Source: Muribaculaceae bacterium (lineage in GTDB: Bacteria; Bacteroidota; Bacteroidia; Bacteroidales; Muribaculaceae). From it: DNA of 64,000 nt. Position numbers and translations under genes: made by a program. The notes below the pieces were generated by a model. The model had not been told where the DNA came from. It saw only the letters and a list, made by a program, of their open reading frames with translations, and made no database searches. This document shows positions 53,681-61,551 of the stretch, piece by piece. Positions within the stretch are counted from its first letter, which is position 1, and every line of letters starts with the position of its first letter. The stretch lies in assembly GCA_017557625.1 (NCBI GenBank), contig JAFYYG010000052.1:1-64000 (forward strand), written 5' to 3'.

Positions 53681-54964
53681 TTACTCTGACATTTCTTCGA
53701 AGGTCTTCTTGATGATTGCCACGGCTTCGAGGATTTCTTCCTTGTTGATGCACAAGGGTGGAGCGAAGCGGATGATGTGGTCATGGGTGGGCTTAGCCAG
53801 CAGACCGTTGTCGCGCAACTTGAGGCAGATGTCCCAAGCTGTCTTGCCCTTGATGGGTGTAGTTACGATGGCGTTGAGCAAGCCGCGTCCACGCACCTGA
53901 ACGATGAATGGCGAGTTAATTTTGTTGATTTCCTCACGGAAGATCTTACCCATCTTCTCGGCATTCTGGGTGAGTTTCTCCTCTTTCACAACCTTCAGTG
54001 CCTCAACTGCCACACGTGCTGCGAGGGGGAAGCCACCGAATGTGGAGCCGTGTTCGCCTGGTTTCACGTTGAGCATGATATCGTCGTCGGCAAGGCAAGC
54101 CGAAACAGGAAGTACACCACCACCGAGGGCCTTGCCCAGGATAACGATGTCGGGTCGGATGCCGTCGTGCATAGAGCAGAGCATCTTACCGGTGCGGGCG
54201 ATACCAGTCTGTACCTCATCGGCGATGAAGAGCACGTTGTGCTCGTGGCACAGGTCGAAGCATTTTTTCAGGTAGCCGTCATCGGGTACGAAAACGCCTG
54301 CCTCGCCTTGAATAGGCTCGGCGATGAAGGCGCATACCTCGTCACCATATTTCTTGAGGGCTTTCTCAAGAGCCTTTGGGTCGTTGTAGGGGATGCGGAT
54401 GAAACCAGGAGTCAATGGACCATACTCTGCGTATGAGCTTGGGTCATCGCTCATGGTGATGATGGTCACGGTGCGTCCGTGGAAGTTGCCTTCGCAGCAG
54501 ATTATCTTAACTTTGTCGTTGGGAATACCTTTCTTTACTACACCCCAGCGGCGGGCGAGCTTCAAAGCTGTCTCCACACCCTCAGCACCGGTGTTCATGG
54601 GGAGCACCTTGTCATAGCCGAAGTACTGGTGGATGTATTTCTCATACTCGCACAGCACGTCGTTGTAGAAAGCGCGTGAAGTGAGGCACAGCGTGTCGGC
54701 CTGTTCTTTGAGCGCTTTCACGATGCGTGGGTGGCAGTGACCTTGATTAACAGCACTGTAAGATGAGAGGAAGTCGAAGTATTTCTTGCCCTCAACGTCC
54801 CACACATAGATGCCTTTGCCCTTGTGAAGCACAACGGGTAGTGGGTGGTAGTTGTGAGCTCCGTACTTGTCTTCCATTGCCATGCATCGTTTGCTGGCGG
54901 TGTTAGTGGTTTTTTTACATGTGGTTTTTTTACAAGATGGTTTAGTTTTTTTGCAAGTAGCCAT
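53681..54964 (-). CDS. rocD: Ornithine aminotransferase with Cys/Lys-rich N-terminal extension
   Basis: 427 residues. PLP enzyme, class III aminotransferase: [38 protein letters not shown], the cofactor Asp in [14 protein letters not shown], and PLP Lys in [12 protein letters not shown]. Converts ornithine plus 2-oxoglutarate to glutamate semialdehyde plus glutamate. The first 27 residues (four Cys among many Lys/Thr, with the repeat CKKT) are not part of the family fold; the usual enzyme begins near [14 protein letters not shown], for which Met28 or Met30 could serve as alternative starts. The frame is open from the ATG at 54964. Confidence 0.92.
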   Translation of the reverse strand: MATCKKTKPSCKKTTCKKTTNTASKRCMAMEDKYGAHNYHPLPVVLHKGKGIYVWDVEGKKYFDFLSSYSAVNQGHCHPRIVKALKEQADTLCLTSRAFYNDVLCEYEKYIHQYFGYDKVLPMNTGAEGVETALKLARRWGVVKKGIPNDKVKIICCEGNFHGRTVTIITMSDDPSSYAEYGPLTPGFIRIPYNDPKALEKALKKYGDEVCAFIAEPIQGEAGVFVPDDGYLKKCFDLCHEHNVLFIADEVQTGIARTGKMLCSMHDGIRPDIVILGKALGGGVLPVSACLADDDIMLNVKPGEHGSTFGGFPLAARVAVEALKVVKEEKLTQNAEKMGKIFREEINKINSPFIVQVRGRGLLNAIVTTPIKGKTAWDICLKLRDNGLLAKPTHDHIIRFAPPLCINKEEILEAVAIIKKTFEEMSE

Positions 54965-55060
54965 AATTAGTTGTTTTAATAGAAAATTTGTTCTGATTGT
55001 GCAAAATTACTTCTTTTTTGCCGAAAAAATCAAGAAACGCGATTAAAATAATGTGCAATT

Positions 55061-55092
55061 TTTGTTAACACAATTTTTTTTGACTATTTTTG
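55061..55092 (+). promoter_or_regulatory. Promoter of the 177-residue secreted protein gene
   Basis: TTTG (55061-55064), 20-bp spacer, TATTTTTG (55085-55092); the ATG is at 55117. Confidence 0.72.
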
Positions 55093-55116
55093 TGACCTGC
55101 AAAACACATCAAAATT

Positions 55117-55650
55117 ATGAAAAAAATCTTATTGTTGCTATTTGCGATGTTATCGCTGACTGCCAGTGGGCAGTATATGATAACCGACAAAGGCTATTTC
55201 TATAGTCCTGATGGTTTTAAGTGCAAACATGGCCACATCTACACTAAAGACATGCAGACGCTGGTGCGCACAGGGTGGTACGGCCGTGACGACTGGGATC
55301 AGCACTACCTTGTTGAGAAGCTTATAGAGGTGCCCTCGGGTGCCGAGGTGATTCCAAGCAATTTCCTTTATAATCCTGCTGGCGAGGCTGCTACGGGCTA
55401 CAACTGGCTTTATGCCGTAGTGATTCCGAGTTCGGTGCAATGGATAGCGACCGATGCCTTTATGATGTCTCGCGTGGTGTTCTTCACCGGAGAGACACCA
55501 GTGGAGTCAGCACCAAGTATCACTGCCGACCCCAATGCCACCGAACTTGCACGTTTCAATGTCGAAGGTCAGCGCATCGACGGGCCCCAGCCCGGCGTGA
55601 ACATCGTGCTGATGAGCGACGGCACAGCGCATAAAGTACTGGTAAAATAG
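55117..55650 (+). CDS. Secreted hypothetical protein with sorting-like C-terminus
   Basis: 177 residues. Signal peptide 1-19 (ends ASGQ). The middle contains a BspA-like beta-strand phrase (YAVVIPSSVQWIATDAFMMS). The C-terminus ARFNVEGQRIDGPQPG followed by NIVLMSDGTAHKVLVK resembles the short Bacteroidales tails related to type IX sorting domains. Probably surface-exposed; role unknown. Confidence 0.75.
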   Translation: MKKILLLLFAMLSLTASGQYMITDKGYFYSPDGFKCKHGHIYTKDMQTLVRTGWYGRDDWDQHYLVEKLIEVPSGAEVIPSNFLYNPAGEAATGYNWLYAVVIPSSVQWIATDAFMMSRVVFFTGETPVESAPSITADPNATELARFNVEGQRIDGPQPGVNIVLMSDGTAHKVLVK

Positions 55651-55664
55651 TTCATAGTTTAGAG

Positions 55665-55745
55665 TTAATAGTTCATAGTTTTTTTAATGAGTGACGGCAA
55701 TCGCTATTGGCTTGTTAGCTTGTTTACTCGTTAGCTTGTTTGCTT
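55665..55745. repeat. Word repeats upstream of phoH
   Basis: TTCATAGTTTAGAG words are followed by CTTGTTAGCTTGTTTACTCG words, both families also found elsewhere (46857-46891, 59903-59940; 283-308, 1576-1602). Confidence 0.7.
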
Positions 55746-55754
55746 AAATACAGA

Positions 55755-56723
55755 ATGATAGAACGACACGTAATAATTGACAACGTTGACCCTGTAGTGT
55801 TTTACGGGGTTAACAACACTAATATCCAATTAATTCGCAACTTGTTTCCCAAGCTGAGGATGGCGGCTCGCGGTTCGGTGATTACCGTCATTGGCGATGA
55901 GGCCGAGACCGAGAAGTTTGAGCACGACATCAAGCAGCTCGAGGACTATTGCGCTACTTACAACATTCTGCCCGAGGATGTGATACTCGACACCATCAAG
56001 GGGCTGCCGCCCAAGGAGCTCAAGATGGATGACGTGATTATCTACGGCGTGAACGGCAAACCCATCAAGGGCCGCACGCCGAACCAGCAGTTGATGGTCA
56101 AAACCTTCAACGAGAACGACTTGACCTTTGCGCTTGGTCCTGCGGGTACTGGCAAGACTTACCTTGCCGTGGCTCTTGCGGTGCGTGCGTTGAAGAATCG
56201 TGAGGTACGCAAGATTATCCTGTCGCGACCTGCTGTGGAGGCTGGCGAGAAATTGGGTTTCCTGCCTGGCGATATGCGCGATAAGATAGACCCCTATCTG
56301 CAACCGCTTTATGATGCCCTTGAGGACATGATTCCCGGAGCAAAGCTCAAGGAATATATGGACACTAATGTCATACAGATTGCTCCGCTTGCCTTTATGC
56401 GCGGTCGCACTCTCAACGACGCTATCATAGTACTTGACGAGGCGCAGAATACTACTACTCATCAGATTAAAATGTTCCTCACCCGCTTGGGAATGGGTTC
56501 AAAGATGGTGGTTACAGGCGACATCACTCAAATTGACCTGCCCCGCAGTGTCACCTCAGGTCTCATCCAAGCCCTGAAGGTGCTTGATGGCGTGAAAGGC
56601 ATCGGCAAGATTGAGTTTGGCAAGAAAGACATCGTGCGCCACCAGCTCGTGCAGCGCATCGTTGAGGCTTATGAGAAGCATGATGCGCTTGCATCTATCA
56701 ATGCAGAAAGAATGAAAGATTAG
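55755..56723 (+). CDS. phoH: PhoH-family ATPase
   Basis: 322 residues. Walker A GPAGTGKTYLAV, RPAVEAGEKLGFLPGD, IAPLAFMRGRTLND, Walker B VLDEAQNTT and VVTGDITQIDLP are all present. PhoH proteins are RNA-linked ATPases often tied to ribosome or RNA turnover. The ATG at 55755 (MIERHVIIDNVD) is chosen over an upstream non-ATG start. Followed by the first bracketed cassette. Confidence 0.94.
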   Translation: MIERHVIIDNVDPVVFYGVNNTNIQLIRNLFPKLRMAARGSVITVIGDEAETEKFEHDIKQLEDYCATYNILPEDVILDTIKGLPPKELKMDDVIIYGVNGKPIKGRTPNQQLMVKTFNENDLTFALGPAGTGKTYLAVALAVRALKNREVRKIILSRPAVEAGEKLGFLPGDMRDKIDPYLQPLYDALEDMIPGAKLKEYMDTNVIQIAPLAFMRGRTLNDAIIVLDEAQNTTTHQIKMFLTRLGMGSKMVVTGDITQIDLPRSVTSGLIQALKVLDGVKGIGKIEFGKKDIVRHQLVQRIVEAYEKHDALASINAERMKD

Positions 56724-56781
56724 ACAGTCCCTTTTCTAGACATAAGAACAGAAGTTGGTTTTTGGCTGCGCCTACTCTTTT

Positions 56782-57284
56782 TTAGACAAAAGAACAAAAG
56801 TTTTCAGAAGAACATAAATATTTTTTATGGATATTGAGAAATTGATTAGTGAAATATTGGATTGCGCTAATATTGTAAGAAAGGCTCTTGCACCAGGATA
56901 TGCCGAAAAAGTATATGAAAATGCTTTGATGATTGAGCTTTCAAAAGCAGGGATTAGTGCAAAACAGCAATCACCTATCATGGTAAAATATGATGATAAA
57001 GTGGTTGGTGAGTTCTATGCTGATATTTTTGTGGAAAATTGTGTCATAATAGAGTTAAAAGCCGTGCAAAATATCAATGAAGCGCATCAAGCACAATCGG
57101 TAAATTATTTGACAGCTACAGGTGTTGATAACGGATTGCTGATAAATTTTGGCAATGAAAGTAAAATACAGATTAGACGAAAATATCGCGTTTATCGGCC
57201 CAAAGAATAATTTGCTCTCAATTGGCACGCAAGATAATAATTAATTATGTTTCTTATGTGAAATAATTATGTTCTTTTGTCTAA
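56782..57284 (+). mobile_element. Candidate 503-bp cassette bounded by 15-bp inverted repeats (GxxExxY gene)
   Basis: TTAGACAAAAGAACA (56782-56796) and its perfect reverse complement TGTTCTTTTGTCTAA (57270-57284) enclose one gene (56827-57210). An imperfect direct copy of the left arm (TCTAGACATAAGAACAGAAG) precedes it at 56735. No obvious target-site duplication. The arms belong to a short-word family, so the bracket could also arise from repeat-dense DNA. Confidence 0.5.
56827..57210 (+). CDS. GxxExxY protein (PD-(D/E)XK-like)
   Basis: 127 residues. The family motif is GYAEKVYENAL (Gly-x-x-Glu-x-x-Tyr); YADIFVENCVIIELKAV carries the Asp/Glu-x-Lys pattern typical of PD-(D/E)XK nuclease folds. 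Function is not established. It is AT-rich compared with its neighbours phoH and ubiE, consistent with insertion between them. See the bracket at 56782-57284. Confidence 0.9.
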   Translation: MDIEKLISEILDCANIVRKALAPGYAEKVYENALMIELSKAGISAKQQSPIMVKYDDKVVGEFYADIFVENCVIIELKAVQNINEAHQAQSVNYLTATGVDNGLLINFGNESKIQIRRKYRVYRPKE

Positions 57285-57302
57285 TTTAACAGCAGAAGAG
57301 TG

Positions 57303-58037
57303 ATGAAGGTTGAGGAGATAAAGCCATATAGCAGTGAGGGGGAGAAGGCTCGGCAGGTGGAGGCGATGTTTGACAGCATTGCGCCTGCCTACGACTTTAT
57401 GAACCGCGCCATGACGCTAGGCATAGACCGGTGGTGGCGGCGTGTGGCAGTGAAGATGGTGAAGCGTAGCAATCCGCGCCGCATCCTCGACGTGGCGACA
57501 GGCACTGGCGACTTCGCCATTGACCTCTACCGTAAGATAAAGCCTGAGGCGGTGGTAGGCATAGACCTCTCGCAGGGCATGCTCGATGTGGCACGCAAGA
57601 AGATTGCAAAGCGTGGTCTTGGCGATGCCATCACCGTGCAGCAGGGCGACTGCCTGGCGTTGCCATTTGGCGATGGTGAGTTCGATGCGGTGACTGTGGC
57701 GTTTGGCGTGCGCAACTTCGAGCACCTGCAGCAAGGTTATCAGCAGATGCACCGTGTGCTCAAACCCGGCGGAATGTTGTGCGTGATAGAACTGTCCACA
57801 CCTCGCAACCGCGTGGTGCGGTGGTTCTATGACCTCTACACGCTGCATATAATACCGTGGTTTGGTGCGCTAAAATCTCACGATAAGAGTGCTTATCGTT
57901 ACTTGCCTCAAAGCATCGCTGCTGTACCGCAAGGCGAAGATATGCTCGCAATAATGCGCGAAGCAGGCTTCAAAGACTGCAAGGTGAAGCGGTTAACATT
58001 AGGTACTTGCTCAATCTACAGTGGGATAAATGCATAA
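57303..58037 (+). CDS. ubiE: Demethylmenaquinone methyltransferase (UbiE/MenG)
   Basis: 244 residues. SAM-binding motif VATGTGDFAI, then VGIDLSQGML, TVAFGVRNFEHLQQG and KPGGMLCVIELSTP: typical UbiE/MenG. Performs the last step of menaquinone synthesis, supplying quinone to cytochrome bd, whose genes lie 2 kb downstream. The ATG at 57303 is used. The stop codon (58035-58037) lies inside a TGCATAATGCATAATGC repeat, so the last two residues (Asn-Ala) are repeat-encoded. Confidence 0.95.
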   Translation: MKVEEIKPYSSEGEKARQVEAMFDSIAPAYDFMNRAMTLGIDRWWRRVAVKMVKRSNPRRILDVATGTGDFAIDLYRKIKPEAVVGIDLSQGMLDVARKKIAKRGLGDAITVQQGDCLALPFGDGEFDAVTVAFGVRNFEHLQQGYQQMHRVLKPGGMLCVIELSTPRNRVVRWFYDLYTLHIIPWFGALKSHDKSAYRYLPQSIAAVPQGEDMLAIMREAGFKDCKVKRLTLGTCSIYSGINA

Positions 58038-58509
58038 TGCATAATGCACAATGCATAAAAATGTTTAATCCTTTAATTCTAAATTAATGAAAAAAGATAA
58101 TGATAATATTATTGTGATTAAGAGCAAAACTTTTGCTTTGCGCTCAATTAAACTTTATCGTTATATGATTGAAGAAGAACACGAATATGTGTTGTCAAAA
58201 CAGTTTTTGCGTTCTGCCACAAGCATAGGTGCAAATGTGAAAGAAGCTATTAGAGGTCAAAGTGATGCTGACTTTGGTGCTAAGATGAATATTTCTTTAA
58301 AGGAAGCTAGCGAGACAGAATATTGGCTTGAATTAATGCAAGAGAGTGAGTATATCCCTTTTGACGAAGGCGAAAATATGCTTGCCGCCTGTCGTGAGTT
58401 AATAAGAATTCTCACAGCAATAGTCAAAACCACATTTGAGAATAATAAACAAAAATAATTAACCTTTCATTTTGCATTACGCATTCTAGATTGTGCATTA
58501 TGCATTATG
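58033..58509 (+). mobile_element. Candidate 477-bp cassette bounded by 20-bp inverted repeats (four-helix-bundle gene)
   Basis: CATAATGCATAATGCACAAT (58033-58052) has a perfect reverse complement at 58490-58509, enclosing one gene (58087-58458). The left arm overlaps the ubiE stop; the right arm ends 20 bp before pfkA. Four-helix-bundle (S23-like) genes are known inside 23S rRNA intervening sequences, which are also flanked by inverted repeats. Here the host would be a protein-coding transcript. Confidence 0.5.
58087..58458 (+). CDS. Four-helix-bundle protein (23S rRNA IVS/S23 type)
   Basis: 123 residues, all helical: [20 protein letters not shown], then [15 protein letters not shown], the family hallmark, and [18 protein letters not shown]. 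The family is known from intervening sequences of 23S rRNA and is related in fold to Avd proteins of diversity-generating retroelements; its function is unsettled. AT-rich relative to ubiE and pfkA. Confidence 0.92.
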   Translation: MKKDNDNIIVIKSKTFALRSIKLYRYMIEEEHEYVLSKQFLRSATSIGANVKEAIRGQSDADFGAKMNISLKEASETEYWLELMQESEYIPFDEGENMLAACRELIRILTAIVKTTFENNKQK

Positions 58510-58529
58510 AATTATGCATTTTAAGAAAA

Positions 58530-59510
58530 ATGGCAAAGATTAAGACAATTGGCGTGTTGACATCGGGAGGTGATGCTCCTGGCATGAATGCCTCAATCAG
58601 GGCGGTTACACGCTCGGCGATTTTTAATGGATTTAAGGTCAAAGGCATCTATCGCGGTTACCGCGGACTGGTGGAGAATGAAATCGTGGACTTTGAGGCA
58701 CAGAATGTGTCGAATATTATCCATCATGGGGGTACAATCCTGCGCACGGCGCGCTGCAAGGAGTTTAAGACCGAAGAAGGTAGGCAACAGGCTTATGATA
58801 ATATGAAGAAGCACGGCATTGACGCGCTGGTGGTGATTGGTGGCGACGGTTCGCTCACAGGAGCAAGGCAGTTTGCCAGCGAGTTTGATGTGCCTATTGT
58901 TGGCATTCCAGGCACTATCGACAACGATCTCTATGGTACCGACCACACCATTGGTTACGACACGGCCCTCAACACCATCATGTGGTGCGTGGATCGCATT
59001 CGCGATACCGCCAATAGCCATGAGCGCCTGTTCTTCATAGAGGTGATGGGGCGTAATGCAGGTTTCCTAGCCCTTAATGGCGCTATCGCTGGAGGTGCCG
59101 AGGCAGCTATCATCCCTGAGATTTCTATTGAGCACGACCAGTTGGCAGAGCTTATTAAGAGCGGTTTCCGTAAGAGTAAGAAGTCGGCGATAGTGCTTGT
59201 CGCCGAGAGTCCAATCACTGGAGGCGCCATGGGACTTGCCGAACGTGTGCACAACGAGTTTCCGCAGTATGACGTGCGTGTCACCATCCTCGGACACCTT
59301 CAGCGTGGAGGTACGCCAACTGCCCAAGACCGCATCCTCGCCTCGCGCATGGGTGACGCTGCAATAGAGGCACTGCTTGAAGGTCAGCGTAACGTGATGA
59401 TTGGCGATGACGACGAGAAGATGGTGTATGTGCCCTTCAGCAAAGCCATCAAGAACGAGAAAGATATAGACCGCCATCTGCTTGAGGTTGTGCACAGATT
59501 GTCGATTTAG
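58530..59510 (+). CDS. pfkA: ATP-dependent 6-phosphofructokinase
   Basis: 326 residues. [27 protein letters not shown] with the ATP-site Gly-Gly-Asp, catalytic [19 protein letters not shown] and [12 protein letters not shown]. Commits fructose 6-phosphate to glycolysis. The ATG at 58530 is chosen; an in-frame upstream ATG is made of the GCATTATGCATT repeat. A GTTGCGA/TCGCAAC palindrome follows the stop. Confidence 0.96.
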   Translation: MAKIKTIGVLTSGGDAPGMNASIRAVTRSAIFNGFKVKGIYRGYRGLVENEIVDFEAQNVSNIIHHGGTILRTARCKEFKTEEGRQQAYDNMKKHGIDALVVIGGDGSLTGARQFASEFDVPIVGIPGTIDNDLYGTDHTIGYDTALNTIMWCVDRIRDTANSHERLFFIEVMGRNAGFLALNGAIAGGAEAAIIPEISIEHDQLAELIKSGFRKSKKSAIVLVAESPITGGAMGLAERVHNEFPQYDVRVTILGHLQRGGTPTAQDRILASRMGDAAIEALLEGQRNVMIGDDDEKMVYVPFSKAIKNEKDIDRHLLEVVHRLSI

Positions 59511-59518
59511 CCTTTTCA

Positions 59519-59537
59519 GTTGCGACGCCATCGCAAC
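59519..59537. repeat. GTTGCGA...TCGCAAC palindrome, copy 1
   Basis: GTTGCGA (59519-59525) and TCGCAAC (59531-59537) pair around five bases, directly after pfkA. A near-identical palindrome lies at 59885-59902; together they bracket the DUF4492 gene. Confidence 0.75.
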
Positions 59538-59580
59538 ATACTAAATTTAGAGGTAAAAATGGTGTGAAATCGCAAAAAAG

Positions 59581-59609
59581 TTACCTTAGGGTAATTTACC
59601 TTTGGGTAA
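59581..59609 (+). promoter_or_regulatory. Two adjacent TTACC-N4-GGTAA dyads upstream of DUF4492-cydAB
   Basis: TTACC-TTAG-GGTAA (59581-59594) and TTACC-TTTG-GGTAA (59596-59609), spaced by one base. A -7 box TATATTTG (59617-59624) follows 7 bp later, so both dyads lie where the -33 region would be. The 5-N4-5 form is that of CRP/FNR-family sites. An oxygen- or redox-responsive regulator is a reasonable inference. Confidence 0.6.
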
Positions 59610-59616
59610 CTTTTAG

Positions 59617-59624
59617 TATATTTG
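59617..59624 (+). promoter_or_regulatory. -7 box of the DUF4492-cydAB operon
   Basis: TATATTTG matches TAnnTTTG and lies 28 bp before the DUF4492 ATG. No clear -33 TTTG at the normal distance, which would suit an activator-dependent promoter using the dyads upstream. Confidence 0.6.
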
Positions 59625-59652
59625 CGGACCACATTCTTAACTAATTGAAAAT

Positions 59653-59874
59653 ATGGAAGAAAAGAAGGGCTTTTGGGCACGGGCGGTTGACCTTTATGTT
59701 GACGGTTTCCGTTCAATGACGGTGGGTAAGACCTTGTGGATTATCATCGGCATCAAGCTCATTATATTCTTTGTGATAATAAAAATACTGTTTTTTCCTA
59801 ACTTCCTATCCTCTAAGAGCGATACCGATGAGGGTAAAGCGCAATATGTGCGTGAGCAACTCACTAAGAAATAA
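59653..59874 (+). CDS. DUF4492-family small membrane protein
   Basis: 73 residues: an amphipathic N-terminus (FWARAVDLYVDGFRSM), one transmembrane helix (about 28-48) and a charged tail. DUF4492 genes commonly precede cydAB in Bacteroidetes, as here, suggesting an accessory subunit or assembly factor of cytochrome bd; this is context-based. Confidence 0.88.
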   Translation: MEEKKGFWARAVDLYVDGFRSMTVGKTLWIIIGIKLIIFFVIIKILFFPNFLSSKSDTDEGKAQYVREQLTKK

Positions 59875-59884
59875 GTGTTAAGTG

Positions 59885-59902
59885 GTTGCGATGCATCGCA
59901 AC
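59885..59902. repeat. GTTGCGATGCATCGCAAC palindrome, copy 2
   Basis: Perfect 18-bp palindrome between DUF4492 and cydA, followed by AACTATAAACTGTGAAC-type words up to the cydA start. Confidence 0.85.
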
Positions 59903-59945
59903 AAACTATAAACTGTGAACTTTGAACTATTAACTTATAACTATC

Positions 59946-61532
59946 ATGGGTGACTTATTAATGACAGTAGTCGATTGGTCGAGGGCGCAATTCGCGTTGA
60001 CAGCCTGTTATCACTGGCTGTTTGTGCCGTTGACGCTAGGACTGGGAGTAATAATCGGTGTGATGGAGACCATCTATTATCGCACTCGCGATGAGAAATG
60101 GCTTGCCACCACCAAGTTTTGGATGACCGTCTTTGGCGTGAACTTCGCCATTGGCGTGGCAACGGGCATCATCCTCGAGTTTGAGTTTGGCACTAACTGG
60201 TCAAACTATAGCTGGTTTGTGGGTGACATCTTCGGTGCGCCGCTTGCCATCGAGGGAATTCTCGCCTTCTTCATGGAATCGACGTTCATTGCTGTGATGT
60301 TCTTCGGTTGGAAGAAGGTGTCGCCCAAGTTCCATCTTGCCGCTACATGGCTCACGGCTTTAGGAGCGAGCATCTCGGCATTGTGGATTCTTGTGGCAAA
60401 CTCGTGGATGCAATATCCTGCTGGTTGCACCTTCAATCCCGAGACGATGCGAAATGAGATGACCAACTTCTGGGACGTGGCATTCTCACCGATGGCTATG
60501 GCGAAGGTGTTCCACACCGTGACCAGCGCTTGGGCGCTCAGCGGTGCCTTTGTGGTGGGCGTGTGCGGATGGCTGCTGCTGAAAAAACGCAACCGCGACC
60601 ATGCCTTGCGAAGCCTCAAGGTGGGCGGCTGGGTAGGACTGATAGGCATCGTCCTCACCAGTATCAGCGGCGACACCTCGGCAGTCCAGGTCGCTAAGCA
60701 TCAGCCGATGAAACTCGCTGCGATGGAGGGCCTCTACAAGGGCGAGCAAGGCCAGTCGATAGTGGCATTCGGCATTCTCAACCCATCGAAGGAGGTTGGC
60801 GATAGCAATGACCCTTATCTATTTGATATTTCTATTCCTCACGGCCTTGCATTCTTGGCAACCCATGATTTCAACGCCTTTGTGCCTGGTATAGAGGATA
60901 TTATTGACGGTAAGTCGATGGATGCCGACGGTAAGCCCATCAACACAGTGTCTTACGCTGACCGCATAGAACAAGGAAAGTTGGCTAAAGATGCGCTCGG
61001 AGTGTATCAGAAGGCGCACAGAATAGGCGATAGTATCACCATGCAGGAACAAAGTAAGGTTATTGATGATAATTTCAAGCATTTGGGTTATGCTTACCTA
61101 GATAAACCCGAGGAAGCTGTGCCCAATGTGCCGTTGACGTTCTACACCTTCCACCTGATGGTGACAATAGGTGGTTATCTTGTGCTGTTCTTCATTGTGG
61201 TGCTTCTGTTACTCTACAAGCCTGAAGGGATTCCTTGGAAAGAAAAACTGGCGAAACCAGCCTATTGGCTTGCTATTCTCACCATTCCGCTTACTTACCT
61301 GTGTTCGATGTGCGGATGGATAGTCGCCGAGGTGGGCCGCCAGCCGTGGACCATCCAAGACCTTATGCCCAACAAGGTAGCTATAAGCGACCTCTCAGCT
61401 GGATATGTGCAGACCACCTTCTGGATCTTTGCTGTGGTGTTCACCGCGCTGCTAATTGCCGATGTAAGCATCATCTGCAAGCAGATTTCCAAGAAATCGA
61501 AGACTGATCTCAATGTAGTAGAAACAAAATAA
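59946..61532 (+). CDS. cydA: Cytochrome bd quinol oxidase subunit I
   Basis: 528 residues, about nine helices. The haem b595 His is His23 (ACYHWLFVPLTLG); a second haem ligand His lies in KVFHTVTSAWAL (around 196); GRQPWTIQ is conserved near 465. The periplasmic loop between 240 and 390 contains the quinol-binding region. Reduces oxygen to water at low oxygen tension with menaquinol. Operon DUF4492-cydA-cydB. Confidence 0.96.
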   Translation: MGDLLMTVVDWSRAQFALTACYHWLFVPLTLGLGVIIGVMETIYYRTRDEKWLATTKFWMTVFGVNFAIGVATGIILEFEFGTNWSNYSWFVGDIFGAPLAIEGILAFFMESTFIAVMFFGWKKVSPKFHLAATWLTALGASISALWILVANSWMQYPAGCTFNPETMRNEMTNFWDVAFSPMAMAKVFHTVTSAWALSGAFVVGVCGWLLLKKRNRDHALRSLKVGGWVGLIGIVLTSISGDTSAVQVAKHQPMKLAAMEGLYKGEQGQSIVAFGILNPSKEVGDSNDPYLFDISIPHGLAFLATHDFNAFVPGIEDIIDGKSMDADGKPINTVSYADRIEQGKLAKDALGVYQKAHRIGDSITMQEQSKVIDDNFKHLGYAYLDKPEEAVPNVPLTFYTFHLMVTIGGYLVLFFIVVLLLLYKPEGIPWKEKLAKPAYWLAILTIPLTYLCSMCGWIVAEVGRQPWTIQDLMPNKVAISDLSAGYVQTTFWIFAVVFTALLIADVSIICKQISKKSKTDLNVVETK

Positions 61533-61536
61533 AAAA

Positions 61537-61543
61537 GAGGAGG
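61537..61543 (+). promoter_or_regulatory. Shine-Dalgarno sequence of cydB
   Basis: GAGGAGG, eight bases before the cydB ATG at 61552. One of very few SD sequences in the window. Confidence 0.6.
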
Positions 61544-61551
61544 ACGCAACT

